Assembly: GCA_029582265.1 (NCBI GenBank)
Contig: CM055823.1
Location: 8,416,020 to 8,480,019, forward strand
Direction of reading: 5' to 3'
Origin: Zoroaster sp. YZ-2022
Taxonomy: Eukaryota > Echinodermata > Asteroidea > Forcipulatida > Zoroasteridae
DNA length: 64,000 nucleotides
Positions 33,091 through 45,123 of this stretch are shown here, piece after piece. Every line of letters starts with the position of its first letter. The stretch's first letter is position 1. The notes under the pieces are model-generated. The model did no database searches and had not been told where the DNA came from. It saw nothing but the letters and a program-made list of their open reading frames with translations. The translations under genes and the position numbers were made by a program.

Positions 33091-33609
33091 ACACTCAGTG
33101 TGTAACTCCTGCATAAATGGACTCTTAGCATTTCCAAATTCTTTCGGACAGTCTAGAGATTGTATACAACCAGGGAGGTAGCCACTACTTTATCTAAATG
33201 CGGCACCCCTCCTCTTTTCAGTGGCACCCTAATTTACCTACTGTAAAAAACAGTAGGGCTCACGCGTCACAGGATGTAATAACATTAAAAATTGTTCTCT
33301 GTGTAGTAGTGGTGAATTTTACTTAGTCTTTTTATTGTATAACGTGTATTATTATAGGTGTAGCACCCCCTTCTTACCATTTCTTAAATCGAACTGTGTG
33401 TACCCCTGTAATGCCATGGGTAAACAAAGGACCTTGGCCATGCACTGTGGGTATGCCTGGAGCCTCATGGTCAGTAAGCAGGTTGGCAGTCAATGAGTTA
33501 ACACACACAATACTGGTGTCCAAGTCTGCCCTGAAGACTAGACCTGCAGTGGACTTGATTGTTTAAGCTTGAGTGTAGTAGATTTGTGACTTTTCTTGGA
33601 TACTGTGTT

Positions 33610-33835
33610 GGTTTAAGGTTTAAGTTTAAGGTGTTGGTTTAAGGTTTAAGTTTAAGGGTTTGGTTTAAGGTTTTGGTTTTGGTTTAAGGTTTTGGTTTAA
33701 GGTTTAGGTTTAAGGTTTTGGTTTAAGGTTTAGGTTTAAGGTGTTGGTTTAAGGTTTAGGTTTAAGGTTTTGGTTTAAGGTTTAGGTTTAAGTTTAAGGT
33801 TTAGGTTTAAGGTTTAAGTTTAAGGTTGAAGTTTT
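33610..33835. repeat. GGTTTAA/GGTTTAG degenerate tandem repeat
   Basis: More than 200 bases are built of GGTTTAAG, GGTTTAGG and GGTTTTGG words. They recall telomere-type hexamers or heptamers but are too irregular for a canonical TTAGGG or TTTAGGG array. Confidence 0.85.
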
Positions 33836-34435
33836 TTTAGATTTGGTTTTAGTTTATATATATATATTTTAAATATTTATTTACTTGGTTTTTGGTTGGT
33901 TTATAGCTAAATTTTGTTGGTTTCATAAATTGGTTTCAAGGCTTTTTGGGTTATCAAGTCAGTACAGAGTTTTTATCTACTAAATGTATTTAAAGCACTT
34001 ATTTTCAAATTTTGTTGAATAAAATAAACATTTTTATTTTATTTTTTCTTGTTGAAACCAAACACCAGTTTCCTATCGTCTCCATTCTTTTAAAATTATC
34101 TCGCGACTCCTCCCTATTCGATCCTTTGTTAATTTTTCTTGGTTAATCCCCACAGTGTAATTTTTTTGTTCAAGCGAGTTTCCCCATTGCCGTTTTTATC
34201 AGGTTTTTCATGAGTAGTTAGTGTTTTCTTTCATTTTATTTCTGATTTTGTTTATCATTTATTTCAAGTGTGTCAATTTACCAGGTTACATCTGCATTCC
34301 CCATTGACTTTTTACATCCAAATGACTTCCACACATGCCCAGCTATTGTTTGGTATTATTTACAACCCCAGATGACACACAACGGCTGTGTAGTGTATCT
34401 ATCTACAATCTTGCAAACAGTAAACAGCCGTCTGG

Positions 34436-34490
34436 CCGCTCCAGTACACACCGTTGTGGGAGGAGTGTACCAGTCGACAGCTGGCAAAAT
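34436..34490. repeat. 50-bp module, second copy
   Basis: CTGGCCGCTCCAGTACACAC, CGTTGTGGGAGGAGTGTACC, AGTCGACAGCTGGC repeats the module at 33037 in the same orientation, 1.4 kb away and just upstream of the LINE relic. Confidence 0.7.
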
Positions 34491-34499
34491 TTTACAGTT

Positions 34500-36925
34500 T
34501 TACATTAAAAAAATACTTGGTTGACGATGGTATATCACACAAAAACACGGCCATACACTCGATCTTCTCATCTCAAACCCGGATGACTCACTTGTTCTCG
34601 ACAGTGAAGTTTTGAACATTTTGAACTCAGATCATTTCGTAGTAAACTGTACCATTAGGTTTTCTAAACCAGTCAACACCGCGTTGATCACTTCAAACTC
34701 CAGGGATTATCGTAACATTGATCATCAAGCTTTTGCTAGAGACCTCAAACTTTCTTTCAATTGTTTTCCCTATGATGCCTCTCTTGATGACCAAGTAAAA
34801 TTTTATAATTCTAATGTAATTTATGTATTGAACAATCACTGTCCACTTACGCAACGTAAACATAAGTTTAAACCTCAACCCGTTTGGTATACTATTGATA
34901 TACATCTTGCTAGGCGCAATCGACGCAAACTTGAAAGAAAATGGAAGAAAAGTAATAACCCATGATCATAATCTTTATCTGGATGAAGTTCACCGATTTC
35001 GAAACTTGTACATTCTGTTAAATCTAAGTATTACACTGAGCAGCTATCCACTGCCAATACTAAAATTGTTTTCAAAACTTTAAATACTCTGCTCAACCGA
35101 AAGTTTTCACCACTTCCATGTACCATTTCATTTAAAAATCTTTGCGAAAAGTTTAGTAATTACTTTGAAGACAAAATTGTCAAAATCCGGAACACAATTA
35201 ACTCATCCCAGACAGATTATACCCCACCTCCCCATATTGCAATTGCTCCTGAAATAAGTGAATTTAGAACAATTAACGAAGCTGGAATTTCGAAAATAAT
35301 TAAGAAATCTCCTAATAAATCCTGCACGTTGGATCCTCTCCCACTTGGCCTGTTAAACACAACTTGACCACACTCCTGCCCATATTTACTTCTATAGCTA
35401 ACATGTCATTGTCCACAGGGACTTTCCCCACAGTACTCAAGGATGCGGTGGTTACCCCATTGTTGAAGAAGCCCACCCTGGATAAGGATACCTTAAAGAA
35501 TTACAGGCCCGTTTCCAATACTGCTTTTCTTTCTAAATTAATTGAGAAAGCTGCTTTGTTGCAAATATCAGATTATATCAGTAGTAATGACTTGTATTGT
35601 AAGGTCCAATCTGCTTACAGACCCAATCACAGCACGGAGACAGCCCTGTTGAAAGTCAAGAGTGACATCATCCAAGCTTTTGACAATCGGCAGGCTGTTT
35701 TCGTGGTGTTGTTGATCTGTCTGCTGCTGACACAATTGATTATGATGTTTTGTTACATAGATTATCACATGTATTTGGTTTCAAGAATAACGTTATTGCC
35801 TGGTTCAAATCCTACCTTAATAATCGAACATGTAGAGTTAGGATCGCCAATGAATTTTCTGATCCTAAGGTTCTTCTTCACGGTTTGCCCCAAGGCTCAT
35901 GTGTCGGACCTCAGATGTTCCTTCTTTATACTCAACCTATGTATGATATCATCACACGCTACCCTGGTATCAAAGCCCATTTTTATGCAGATGACACTCA
36001 GTTATACATTAATGTTGATCCCCGAATACCCGGTGAATCAGATCGCGCAATTTCCACTTTATCTAAATGCATTTCGGAAATCAAATCATGGATGTCTAAA
36101 AATATGCTACTCCTCAATGATGACAAAACCGAATTTTTTATTGCTGCCAATCCCAACATTTTGCATAAGTTTTCAGATATCTCTTTTACCATAGGTAAAA
36201 CTATTATCAAACCATCCAAAACTATAAGGAATCTTGGATTCGTAATTTATCACGTATCAGAATGTTCATTGATGATACCACATGCCACCATGCAGTCCGT
36301 GCTTTAGTAACTGCTCGACTTGACTACGCTAACTCACTTCTCATAGGTTCATCAGCCAAAGAAATTAAAAGACTTCAGCGACTTCAAAATAGGGCTGCTA
36401 AACTCATATTCAAGACAAAAAAGTCTGGCCATGTATCTCCGCTCCTCCAACAGCTTCATTGGCTACCTATACAAAAACGTATCGATTTTAAAATTATGAC
36501 TATTACTTTTAATTGCCTTTCTAATAATGCACCATCTTATCTATGCGAGCTTATCTCGCTATACCAACCTAACCGTAGTGGACTTCGCTCTAGTTCTGAC
36601 CAAAAGATGCTCTCTAAACCCCTGCACTCATCTTTGTTCTGCAAATAAGGGTTTCTTTTGCTTCTGCGCCATAAATCTGTGGAACAATCTCCCATCAGAT
36701 ATTCGTCATACTAGTGAACTTCAGATGTTTAAAAGTAAACTTAAGACTCATTTATTTTAGCTTTGTTGTACATCTTATTTTATTCACTGTTAATTTAAGA
36801 ATTACATCTCATTTTATTCACTGTTAATTTAAGAAATTATTAAGTTGATCCATTTTGTAAAGCGCTGTGATACCTTTCAGTCGTGTAAGAGCGCTATATA
36901 TAAATGCTATTATTATTATTATATT
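34500..36925 (+). pseudogene. Non-LTR retrotransposon (LINE), 5'-truncated, EN and RT remains
   Basis: The 3' part of an endonuclease domain is readable near 34545-34680 (HGHTLDLLIS, ILNSDHFVVNC), then linker sequence, then a reverse transcriptase in several broken frames. RT parts include LKNYRPVSNTAFLSKLIEKA and SAYRPNHSTETALLKVKSDI (frame from 35364), GLPQGSCVGPQMFLLYTQPM and the catalytic FYADDTQLY (frame from 35750, about 35980), and a C-terminal LDYANSLLIG, RLQNRAAKLIF, PLLQQLHWLPI (from 36262), ending INLWNNLPSDIR. At least three frameshifts make it inactive. The 3' end is GTAAAGCGCTGTGATACCTT, GAGCGCTATATA, (ATT)n. The layout fits a CR1/L2-like clade of APE-type LINEs; the exact clade is not resolved. 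Confidence 0.92.
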
Positions 36926-37129
36926 ATCCATTGAAATATTTCTGTATCTGGTGTTATCGTTTGAGTACAATTACTGAATTAGTGAAATAGTTCCCAAAAT
37001 TAATTTCATAAAAAGAAATTTCACATTGGAGTGAATACGAACTGTCTGAATGCAGTAACACTATATTTTCTCGTTTAATAACGACACAATGAACAAAGCT
37101 GAGTTAACCCTATCAGGCCCTGGGAGTGC

Positions 37130-37905
37130 TACTGGAGATACTCGCCTGATGAGCAGACATCTTGAGCACCGTACCAGTTTGGAGATACTCGCCTGATGAG
37201 CAGGCATCTTGAGCACCGTACCAGTTTGGAGATACTCGCCTGATGAGCAGGCATCTTGAGCACCGTACCAGTTTGGTGATACTCGCCTGATGAGCAGGCA
37301 TCTTGAGCACCGTACCAGTTTGGAGATACTCGCCTGATGAGCAGGCATCTTGAGCACCGTACCAGTTTGGTGATACTCGCCTGATGATGAGCAGGCATCT
37401 TGAGCACCGTGCCAGTTTGGTGATACTCGCCTGATGAGCAGGCATCTTGAGCACCGTACCAGTTTGGAGATACTCGCCTGATGAGCAGGCATCTTGAGCA
37501 CCGTACCAGTTTGCAGATACTCGCCTGATGAGCAGGCATCTTGAGCACCGTACCAGTTTGGAGATACTCGCCTGATGAGCAGGCATCTTGAGCACCGTAC
37601 CAGTTTGGTGATACTCGCCTGATGATGAGCAGGCATCTTGAGCACCGTGCCAGTTTGGTGATACTCGCCTGATGAGCAGGCATCTTGAGCACCGTACCAG
37701 TTTGGAGATACTCGCCTGATGAGCAGGCATCTTGAGCACCGTACCAGTTTGGAGATACTCGCCTGATGAGCAGGCATCTTGAGCACCGTACCAGTTTGGA
37801 GATACTCGCCTGATGAGCAGGCATCTTGAGCTCACCGTACCAGTTTGGAGATACTCGCCTGATGAGCAGGCATCTTGAGCACCGTACCAGTTTGGTGGAT
37901 ACGTG
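37130..37905. repeat. 47-bp minisatellite derived from a SINE tail, 16 units
   Basis: The unit is GATACTCGCCTGATGAGCAG, GCATCTTGAGCACCGTACCA, GTTTGGA. The same order of words occurs in the SINE 3' region at about 16270-16335 (GAGCCTGATGAGCAGGGG, GCGTCTTGAGCACCAGTTTG, GTGGATACG), and the last unit runs on into TGGTGGATACGTGG, the rest of that tail. Units 6 and 11 share a GAT insertion and CGTGCCAG variant 238 bp apart, giving a five-unit higher-order repeat. The three long minus-strand open frames through it (up to about 300 codons) arise because 47 is not divisible by three and each frame lacks stops. They are not genes. Confidence 0.93.
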
Positions 37906-38089
37906 GATATTAAGAAATAAAATAAATACAAATTCCAGCACTAATATAACAATTAAAATTGAAAGTAGCAAATGAAAATTGTTCAAAGAGTCACGATAAT
38001 TGAAGTCTATAACTGTACTTTTGGACACTAAGCGGGTACGAGCTTAAACTTCAGCTTACTTCATTTATTACAAGAAAATATTGGCTAAA

Positions 38090-39390
38090 ATTCATTCATT
38101 TTGTTTTCATGCTAATGTGGAACTTTCGTCTCATGATCAAGTCGGACCTTTAACTATGGTGTTCTAAAAAGGCCACATGCACATTGCAACAAGAGTGTGT
38201 AAGCGTCGCATTATAGGATTCACGCGTCGCACTAGAAGTGTTCACCATTGCAGGTTTTTTCTCGTATGAAGAGCCGTATGTGACTAAATTTCGACTAATT
38301 AATATATAAGACTAAAACAAATGAAAATCCATACATTTACTAGAAAAACCAGTTATACAAAAGCGGCAACCAGACTGGTTGGCAGCTAGCATGCAGATGG
38401 TACTAAACATGAATTTTGGGATTATTTTATATTCCTTTAAAAAAGTCCTCCACAGCCCATACATTATTGTTTTACAGAAAGGTTTTGTTTCTGAATTAGT
38501 GTTGTAGTTAACAAAAAATGTTGCTAATCCTATTACAAATATTTACAACCTAAATCTAGTCTTGATCCCCAGCTACCTACATGGATGGTGAGCATTCTAA
38601 ACCACAAGATTACCATTCCTCTCGAATTTGGCGGTGAATTAAGTACAGAAGAACCTTTGTAAAATTGTATTTATAAAATAATATAAATTCTTTAATGCAG
38701 AAAAATATTGCTCAGGCCTACAGGGTTCACTCGTCCCCACCACCCAGGGCCTTAGCGAGCGGGGTGCGCGATTTTTTTTTCTGCCAAATAAAATTGCATA
38801 TATAAATCATGGTGTTCCTGCCTATATAGTTAATAGTTTATAATACAGTTAGTTGTGTGACAAATTTGATTATCTCAAAATGCAACTTGTGGGACATATT
38901 TGGGACAGTGTTGTACATGTACATAATAAACATTCCTTTAATTAACAGTATATAATGGTCGATACTTTAAACAAGTGTATATAAAAAATAAAATCATCTG
39001 ATTTGTACAATTTGTTTGTGTCCTTTTTGCTTTTAATTATCTTTCATCTAGCCACCCCCCCCCCCCCCCCATATAATTACATTATTGTGTGACCTTACAT
39101 TATTGTGTGAATTTAGGGTATGGTTCTGCTTTAAAATAGTTTGTTGTGAAAAGAGGCATCAGTATATAAAACATACAAATGTCGCTGACTGAAAATTTAT
39201 TATTATGGACCAACCCTTGCTCTAGTACCTTTGATTTGCCGACTGAGAACAATTATTGGGGTGTCGCACATACCCCCTGCCCCCGCTCGCTACGGCCCTG
39301 GGCGGTGGGCCGGGGACCAGTAAACCGGCCCCCTGTAGGCCTGCGCAATATTTTTTGTGCATTGAACAATTTATATTATTTGCTGCACAT
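38090..39390. repeat. Dispersed repeat block Q, copy 1, partly inverted
   Basis: 38090-38780 is the inverted counterpart of 60640-61330 (for example GGCAACCAGACTGGTTGGCA, AGAAGAACCTTTGTAAAA, GGGTTCACTCGTCCCCACCA). 38808-39345 is a direct counterpart of 60178-60672 (GTTAGTTGTGTGACAAATTT, CTAGTACCTTTGATTTGCCG). A poly-C run lies near 39053-39070. Confidence 0.8.
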
Positions 39391-41930
39391 AATGACATCA
39401 CTAACACGAAAATAGTTCCTAGACGTCAGTCTTGGCTGACAAGTAGCGCATACAGCCCAGAGCTAGCTGCAGACTGTACATGTACATGTAGGCGTGTACT
39501 ACTAGTTATTGAAGTAAATCTGCGCGCGCGTGCGCGAGGTCACGTCACGTCGAGAGAGAGCGCTAGCCCATTTCTTAATTCAGTTCATCCAGCGCAGTCG
39601 TCCCTGCATGCCTGCCTGGGCCCGTGTTACAAGTCAACAAAGTAGTGGAGCTATTTCATTAATAACGTACGAGGAAATTCGTCTTAACTCAGCGGTGCTT
39701 AGATCAGTCAGAAGACTGTAGAGTCAGCAACGAGTGGTGAGTATAGTTGTGGAGGTAAACCCTTATAAAAATGTAACACAGTGTCGTCACAAAGTGAAAC
39801 CACTTCAATCTCTTAAACTTGGGTTTTCAGTTGAAAAATTATTCCTAAACCAATATACTCAATATTTATATCAAATTGAAGGTCTTGATGAAAGAAATAC
39901 AATGGTTTTTAAATCAAGAAAATCGGACGAGTATTTTTTGAGGAATCCTGTTTTATTTAATCAAGTATACAGCATTCGATGAAGCCCGACTGTCCATACA
40001 CTGTGTACATCCCTAATGGCAACACAACCGTTGAGTCAGCCTACACACACCGTGATACACACGCACAGCGTTCGTGCTCGTTTCCCTCATAAGAGCTTTG
40101 AAAGGGTGTAAAAAATACACTCCGCTGAAAACTAAACACAATTACGGCTCAAAACTTTCACATATGATAGAAAAGAGGTGTAAAATTCATTCAAACACTA
40201 CTCTTACCTTTCAACTTGAAGATTTCACCTCAAAAAACGGTGTTTAATTTTTATCTCTTCGTAACTTCGGTTGTAGAGTAGTTATGGAGATTGAGCAAGC
40301 ATGGGTATGTAAAGGAGCCCTTTGACTCACTAGGGAAACCTGTTCATGTCAATCACAAAGTATTCGGGTGCGGAGGCAGCTCCGAAGTGGATGCCTTCAG
40401 CAGAGCGCGGCAAATTTTACGGGCAGAATGCATGCGATCTCGGAACACTTCGCGAAAGGCTGGGCGGGCGAGAGTGGTTCATTCATAAAAACCTAGGCTT
40501 TCGCACGTAGTTCAGATTGCTATTTTATGTACATTGTTGGATAGCTGAAACTATAAGCTTTCGAATGAGCTATTACATGTAAGATTTCGATGGGCAAAAG
40601 TAGTAGAATTTTTGAGATTAAAATGTTGATGTTTTTTGTTGCGGGCGATGCGCTGTGCGTGTGGAGGGCTTCGGTCAAGCACGTACAAACTGAAAACCCT
40701 ATTTAAACTAGTTTTAGATTGAAATTCACTCTGTGATGTGAATGTTTCAGCTCGACACGTAACTTTAGCCCTGATGTGATAGGACCCTATCTACAGACTA
40801 CATACACTTACTATCGACAATCGTAAGTGTACCGTACAATCTGTAGATACATGTAGCGTCCTATTTCTTCCTTCCTCCATGGTCCTATCAGGGCTACTCG
40901 ACACGGAGTCAAAGTCATGAGAAAAGTGTGAAAAAAACATTGACAATATATTATGAGAAGACTTGGACTTGGAGCAAAAAGTTGTCTACTTTTTTCGTGT
41001 ATTTTTCCAATATCAGAACACAGACGTAATAATATTTCAGGATCAAGTTAGCTTTCTAAAAATAATTAATTTTGTAATTTTGTACCCGGGTAATTACCAA
41101 TGTAACTTACCTTGTACCTTTCCTAAATATAAACAGATTTTGTAAGGCTTTGTGAGTTGTCCTGATCTATCAAGATATTCTGTTTTCTGTCTTTAATTTG
41201 TTTTTGTTGATTGCTTGTGCCGTGGTATTTTGAGATGTTGTATTACTGAATAAATAATCCAACCAAACCTACACCTTTTAAAGGGAAAGAAAACATTTTT
41301 TTAAGATCACCAACATTGTACCTTCCCTTTACCGCCACCTATAGTAGTAGCTAGGTTCTTGTTGAGGAGTTACACCCAATTTATAGGTTTCCTGCCAAAC
41401 TTACCCCTTCACTGTCCCAAGCTGTTCTGGTTGTTACAAGCTTTATATGATCCCCATAGGATCACTATACAATGTACGTTGCCTGAGGATGTGAGAAAGT
41501 GAGAATGTGATCTCCGTGCGTGATTTATAGAGGAGCATCAAGAAACTATGAACTTTGTTCATTTTTAGAGAGGTTACATCATTAGACATTAGTAAACTAA
41601 ACATCAGTTTTATTCGAGCCACTTTTGTCTCAAATCTAACATTAACTCAGGCAACAGTATCAATATTTTCAGTGTTATTTACACACTTTATGGCCAACAC
41701 TTGGGTTATTTTGTCCACTGAAGGGGTGACTTTGCGAGGGCAAAATGTATATGTATCAGGTGACATTTAAACGTAAGAGGACCATTTGTTTCCCTCAGCG
41801 GAACTGGGCTTTTCTGAATTTAAGACAAATGCAAAAAAAAGTGACGGTTTACAATATTTTACTGCCCCGTTGGCCTTCTTATACTAGACCGCGGTCGTTG
41901 ACGTCGGTCGAGGACGACGTATAGGGTTGA
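39383..41930 (+). repeat. Dispersed repeat family R, copy 2
   Basis: Shared in order with 57284-58680 and 61430-61610: CTGCACATAATGACATCACT, CGTACGAGGAAATTCGTCTT, TCAGCGGTGCTTAGATCAGT, GAGTGGTGAGTATAGTTGT (a splice-donor-like end), ACATTAACTCAGGCAACAGT, CTTGGGTTATTTTGTCCACT, CGTAAGAGGACCATTTG. No protein family is recognisable in any copy, so it may be a transposon or a duplicated non-coding segment. Confidence 0.8.
40751..40905. mobile_element. MULE-like MITE with 9-bp target duplication
   Basis: A 137-bp element (40760-40896) with ends TA..TTTAGCCCTGATGTGATAG and, inverted, TAGCCCTGATAGGACC is flanked by an exact 9-bp repeat CTCGACACG (40751-40759 and 40897-40905). Paralogous copies at about 32583 and 58201 read CTCAATAC(A/G)GAGTCC without interruption, which are the empty sites. 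Nine-bp duplications are typical of Mutator-like elements. Confidence 0.85.
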
Positions 41931-41946
41931 CATATGTACAGTGTAT

Positions 41947-42446
41947 NNNNNNNNNNNNNNNNNNNNNNNNNNNNNNNNNNNNNNNNNNNNNNNNNNNNNN
42001 NNNNNNNNNNNNNNNNNNNNNNNNNNNNNNNNNNNNNNNNNNNNNNNNNNNNNNNNNNNNNNNNNNNNNNNNNNNNNNNNNNNNNNNNNNNNNNNNNNNN
42101 NNNNNNNNNNNNNNNNNNNNNNNNNNNNNNNNNNNNNNNNNNNNNNNNNNNNNNNNNNNNNNNNNNNNNNNNNNNNNNNNNNNNNNNNNNNNNNNNNNNN
42201 NNNNNNNNNNNNNNNNNNNNNNNNNNNNNNNNNNNNNNNNNNNNNNNNNNNNNNNNNNNNNNNNNNNNNNNNNNNNNNNNNNNNNNNNNNNNNNNNNNNN
42301 NNNNNNNNNNNNNNNNNNNNNNNNNNNNNNNNNNNNNNNNNNNNNNNNNNNNNNNNNNNNNNNNNNNNNNNNNNNNNNNNNNNNNNNNNNNNNNNNNNNN
42401 NNNNNNNNNNNNNNNNNNNNNNNNNNNNNNNNNNNNNNNNNNNNNN
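41947..42446. other. Assembly gap, 500 N
   Basis: Exactly 500 N. It falls directly at the right end of dispersed repeat family R, so the break was probably caused by repeat ambiguity. Open frames through it are meaningless. Confidence 0.99.
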
Positions 42447-43171
42447 TTTTAAATAATCTATTCCCAATAATACAAAATCTTATCATAAGCCCCATTTCTG
42501 AGAAAGAAGAGATTCTGGGCTTTTTCAGATATTTTGGATTAACCCTAACTAGGAATATGGACCCAGAATAATTAGGTTAGAGGTACAAACTACCAATGGA
42601 AACTGTCGCATACACTGTAAGAAATATTGGGCAAACATGGTTGATATGTTGCCCAACACTGGTCAACATATCAACAGGTTACACAGTTGGTTTACCATTG
42701 CCCAATGTTGGAAAATTTTTTGCCAAATTATGTGAACAGTTCTGGTAAATACTGACCAATTCTGGGAGAAATGAGGGTTTTTCGTGGGGGGAACCTGGGG
42801 GGGCCCTGGAAATTTGTGGGGGGGGGTACGGGCCCCCCGTGGCTACGCCGCTGCTTCTCGACCACCGAGCTTTCCCGATGACGATTGGCTGGCTAGAATT
42901 CCTATAGCAGTGGGTTAGATGAAAGATGGCGTCTGTAACTTGATTTTTCGCGCACACGCTGAATCCAAAGGGCCAGTCAGCGCGGGGTATTCACGACAAA
43001 ACGTTTAGACAAGTATCACGTTTAGCATTAAAATACTTGTGTTTAGCAATTAATATTTTCCGTTTAGAAATTAAATACCAACTTTCTTAGTGTTTAGGAA
43101 TTTGACATGTTTAAACTGGTTAGTAATGTTTAATTGCTAACACGCTTTTTAGTGTGTATATCAGGCATACC
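42447..43171. other. Non-coding stretch with G-rich runs
   Basis: A G-run and CCCCCC segment at 42785-42850 is followed by CGTGGCTACGCCGCTG, a common-looking repeat fragment. GTTTAGCA / GTTTAGAA words near 43005-43135 resemble the interior of the CACTG MITE at 32673. No gene is seen. Confidence 0.4.
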
Positions 43172-43303
43172 CTGCATGCAAAAACTGAGGTGTTAAAATA
43201 ACACTAGTGATGTCACTTTATTCTTCCATAGTGTTTATATTGTGCTAGTTGCCTAGTAATATAAACACCGATGGTGTACTTTTTTACACCACAGTTTTTG
43301 CAG
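43172..43303. mobile_element. Short foldback MITE, 132 bp
   Basis: TGCAAAAACTGAGGTGT at the left end and ACACCACAGTTTTTGCA at the right end form an inverted repeat with one mismatch, with further GTGTTA/TAACACT pairs inside. It may be nested in a CACTG-type element. A poly-G run follows at about 43310-43323. Confidence 0.6.
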
Positions 43304-43492
43304 TCTGGGTGGGGGGGGGGGGGCTTGTACTGGAGCTTCACTGTAAAAATGCTGTTTAGAATCCAAACACATCTAAATACTTGGCTTGTACTCACTTTGT
43401 TCACATGTTTAGTCTAATGGACAATACTGTCTGGCTTGACTCGCGTTTAACACGTTCTACAGGTAATGCAAGTTCTACACGTAATACATTAT

Positions 43493-44115
43493 TGTAATGT
43501 TTGTCTTAACCTATTCCTTAAGCAAACGGGTAGCGTGATAGGCTTCTAAGCAATAGGTTCCTGCGGTGGTGGATCGCAGCTTCCAGGTCAATGAATGCAG
43601 CTCTGAGTTGTTGAGTGAGGATCCCATGCAGATCACAGTGAGGATCGCATGCAGATCTTACACAGTGAGGATCCTATACCAATAACAGTGAGGATCGCGT
43701 GAGGATCGCGTGAGGATCCCATACAGATAACTGTGAGGATCGCGTGAGGATCGCGTGAGGATCCCATACAGATAACGGTGAGGATCCCAGTCACACTAAT
43801 ACTTATAAAGTAAATGGACACCAGAAACGGTTTTCTATGGTGATTACATAGCAGCAAGAACAACACACTTTATTCAGAACAACTTCTCCTTATATAGGAT
43901 CTCAACCCCTATACAACGCATGTAAAATCAAGTCATGTTCAAAACATATGACCTGTACATTAGTACAGTAAGTAACTGACCAATCAGTGTTGTGAGTGAC
44001 CCCTAATGCATGATGTAAACATAGGTGACTAGAGCGGAATGTTCCATTGTGTAAAAGGTGATAAATATTGCAGGGTGAACTCAGATAGGACTAAAATCAT
44101 GGATCATTACATTAC
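43493..44115 (-). mobile_element. 3' LTR of the minus-strand retrotransposon
   Basis: It begins TGTAATGTTTGTCTTAACCT and ends GGATCATTACATTAC, 623 bp. The same sequence, in the same orientation, is at 47835-48632. The difference in length comes from an internal array of GTGAGGATCGC / GTGAGGATCCC words (about 43615-43795). On the minus strand the preceding internal bases are purine-rich (GGTAGGGGG), consistent with a polypurine tract. Confidence 0.9.
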
Positions 44116-45123
44116 CCCCTACCAGAATTTTCAGTCTCTGAAAAGTATGCGACTAAAAAAAGTTCGTCTAAAAAACAAACTCACAATTTTGAGTTGTGAA
44201 AACACCATTTTTTTTAAAACAAAGTTTACGTAACTACACTTAAGTAAAATACATTCGCATAAAAACATGAACGAAACCAAAAACTAATACTCAATGGGAA
44301 ATCCTTTCATAAATAAGATTAACTTAAGCAAAACCATTAAGTGACAAATCTTCCAAAACAAGGTTTACCGAACCAAATCCGTTAAGTACATGTAATAGAC
44401 TTTTCCCTAATTGATATTAAGATAATCTAAACAAAACTAATGAACAATGAAAATCCTTTCACAACAAGGTTTACTTATCTAAGCCCGTTCAGTAACACTT
44501 TTGCATAAGATATCAAAATAACAACAAACGAATCACTAATAATCAATAGAAAGTAAAGGTTCCTTCTCTTTTGTTCCAAACCAATGCCGCATCTTTTAAC
44601 ATTAACTTTAAAACATTATTACACAAAGAACTGTGTAACTGATCATAAGAGTTGAATGAATTCAATTTAATTTAACAAAATATAAATGTTTCATAGTTCT
44701 CCAACTTCTCCATGTCATTAAAGTCATTAAAGTCTTAACACGAAGGTATGCGTAGACGTCCTTCCTCCATCGGCCAAGTCAGTGAGGGGAATCATCCGGG
44801 GAAGTTTTCCGGGAAGTCCATTTTCCTCGGGGCCAGCTGGGACGTGTCATTTGGGGGCGGGGGAGTTGGTGCGTCTTCATCAGGGTCAGGTGGGGGTGGA
44901 TTCATCTGAGGAAACTAGGGCGTGTTCATCGGAGGAAACTGGGATGTGTTCATTGGAGGAAACTGGGGCGTGTTCATTGGAGGAAACTGGGGCGTGTCCA
45001 TCGGAGGAAGTTTTTGCAAGTTTCCTGTTGGGGATCGCCCCTGTTGAAATTTCTGTCGTGACAAACTGTAGGTGTAAGTTGTTACCTGCTTGCTGTTTTT
45101 CCTCTTCGTCAATGAAGTGTTCA
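44116..45123 (-). mobile_element. Internal 3' region of the LTR element, no pol
   Basis: Where protease, RT and integrase would be expected there are only about 1 kb of AT-rich non-coding sequence and a short 24-bp array (TCATTGGAGGAAACTGGGGC-type units, 44908-45015). No RT or integrase motif is visible in any frame. The element therefore depends on enzymes from another element. Confidence 0.75.

Noticed and set aside
37130..37905. CRISPR-like regularly spaced repeats
   Set aside because: The units are directly tandem without unique spacers, and the genome is eukaryotic.
37061..38028. Three overlapping minus-strand open frames of about 240-300 codons
   Set aside because: The 47-bp SINE-tail minisatellite has no stops in these frames and cycles through all of them; the sequence is derived from a non-coding SINE.
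41859..42571. Frames running through the second N gap
   Set aside because: They consist almost wholly of N bases.
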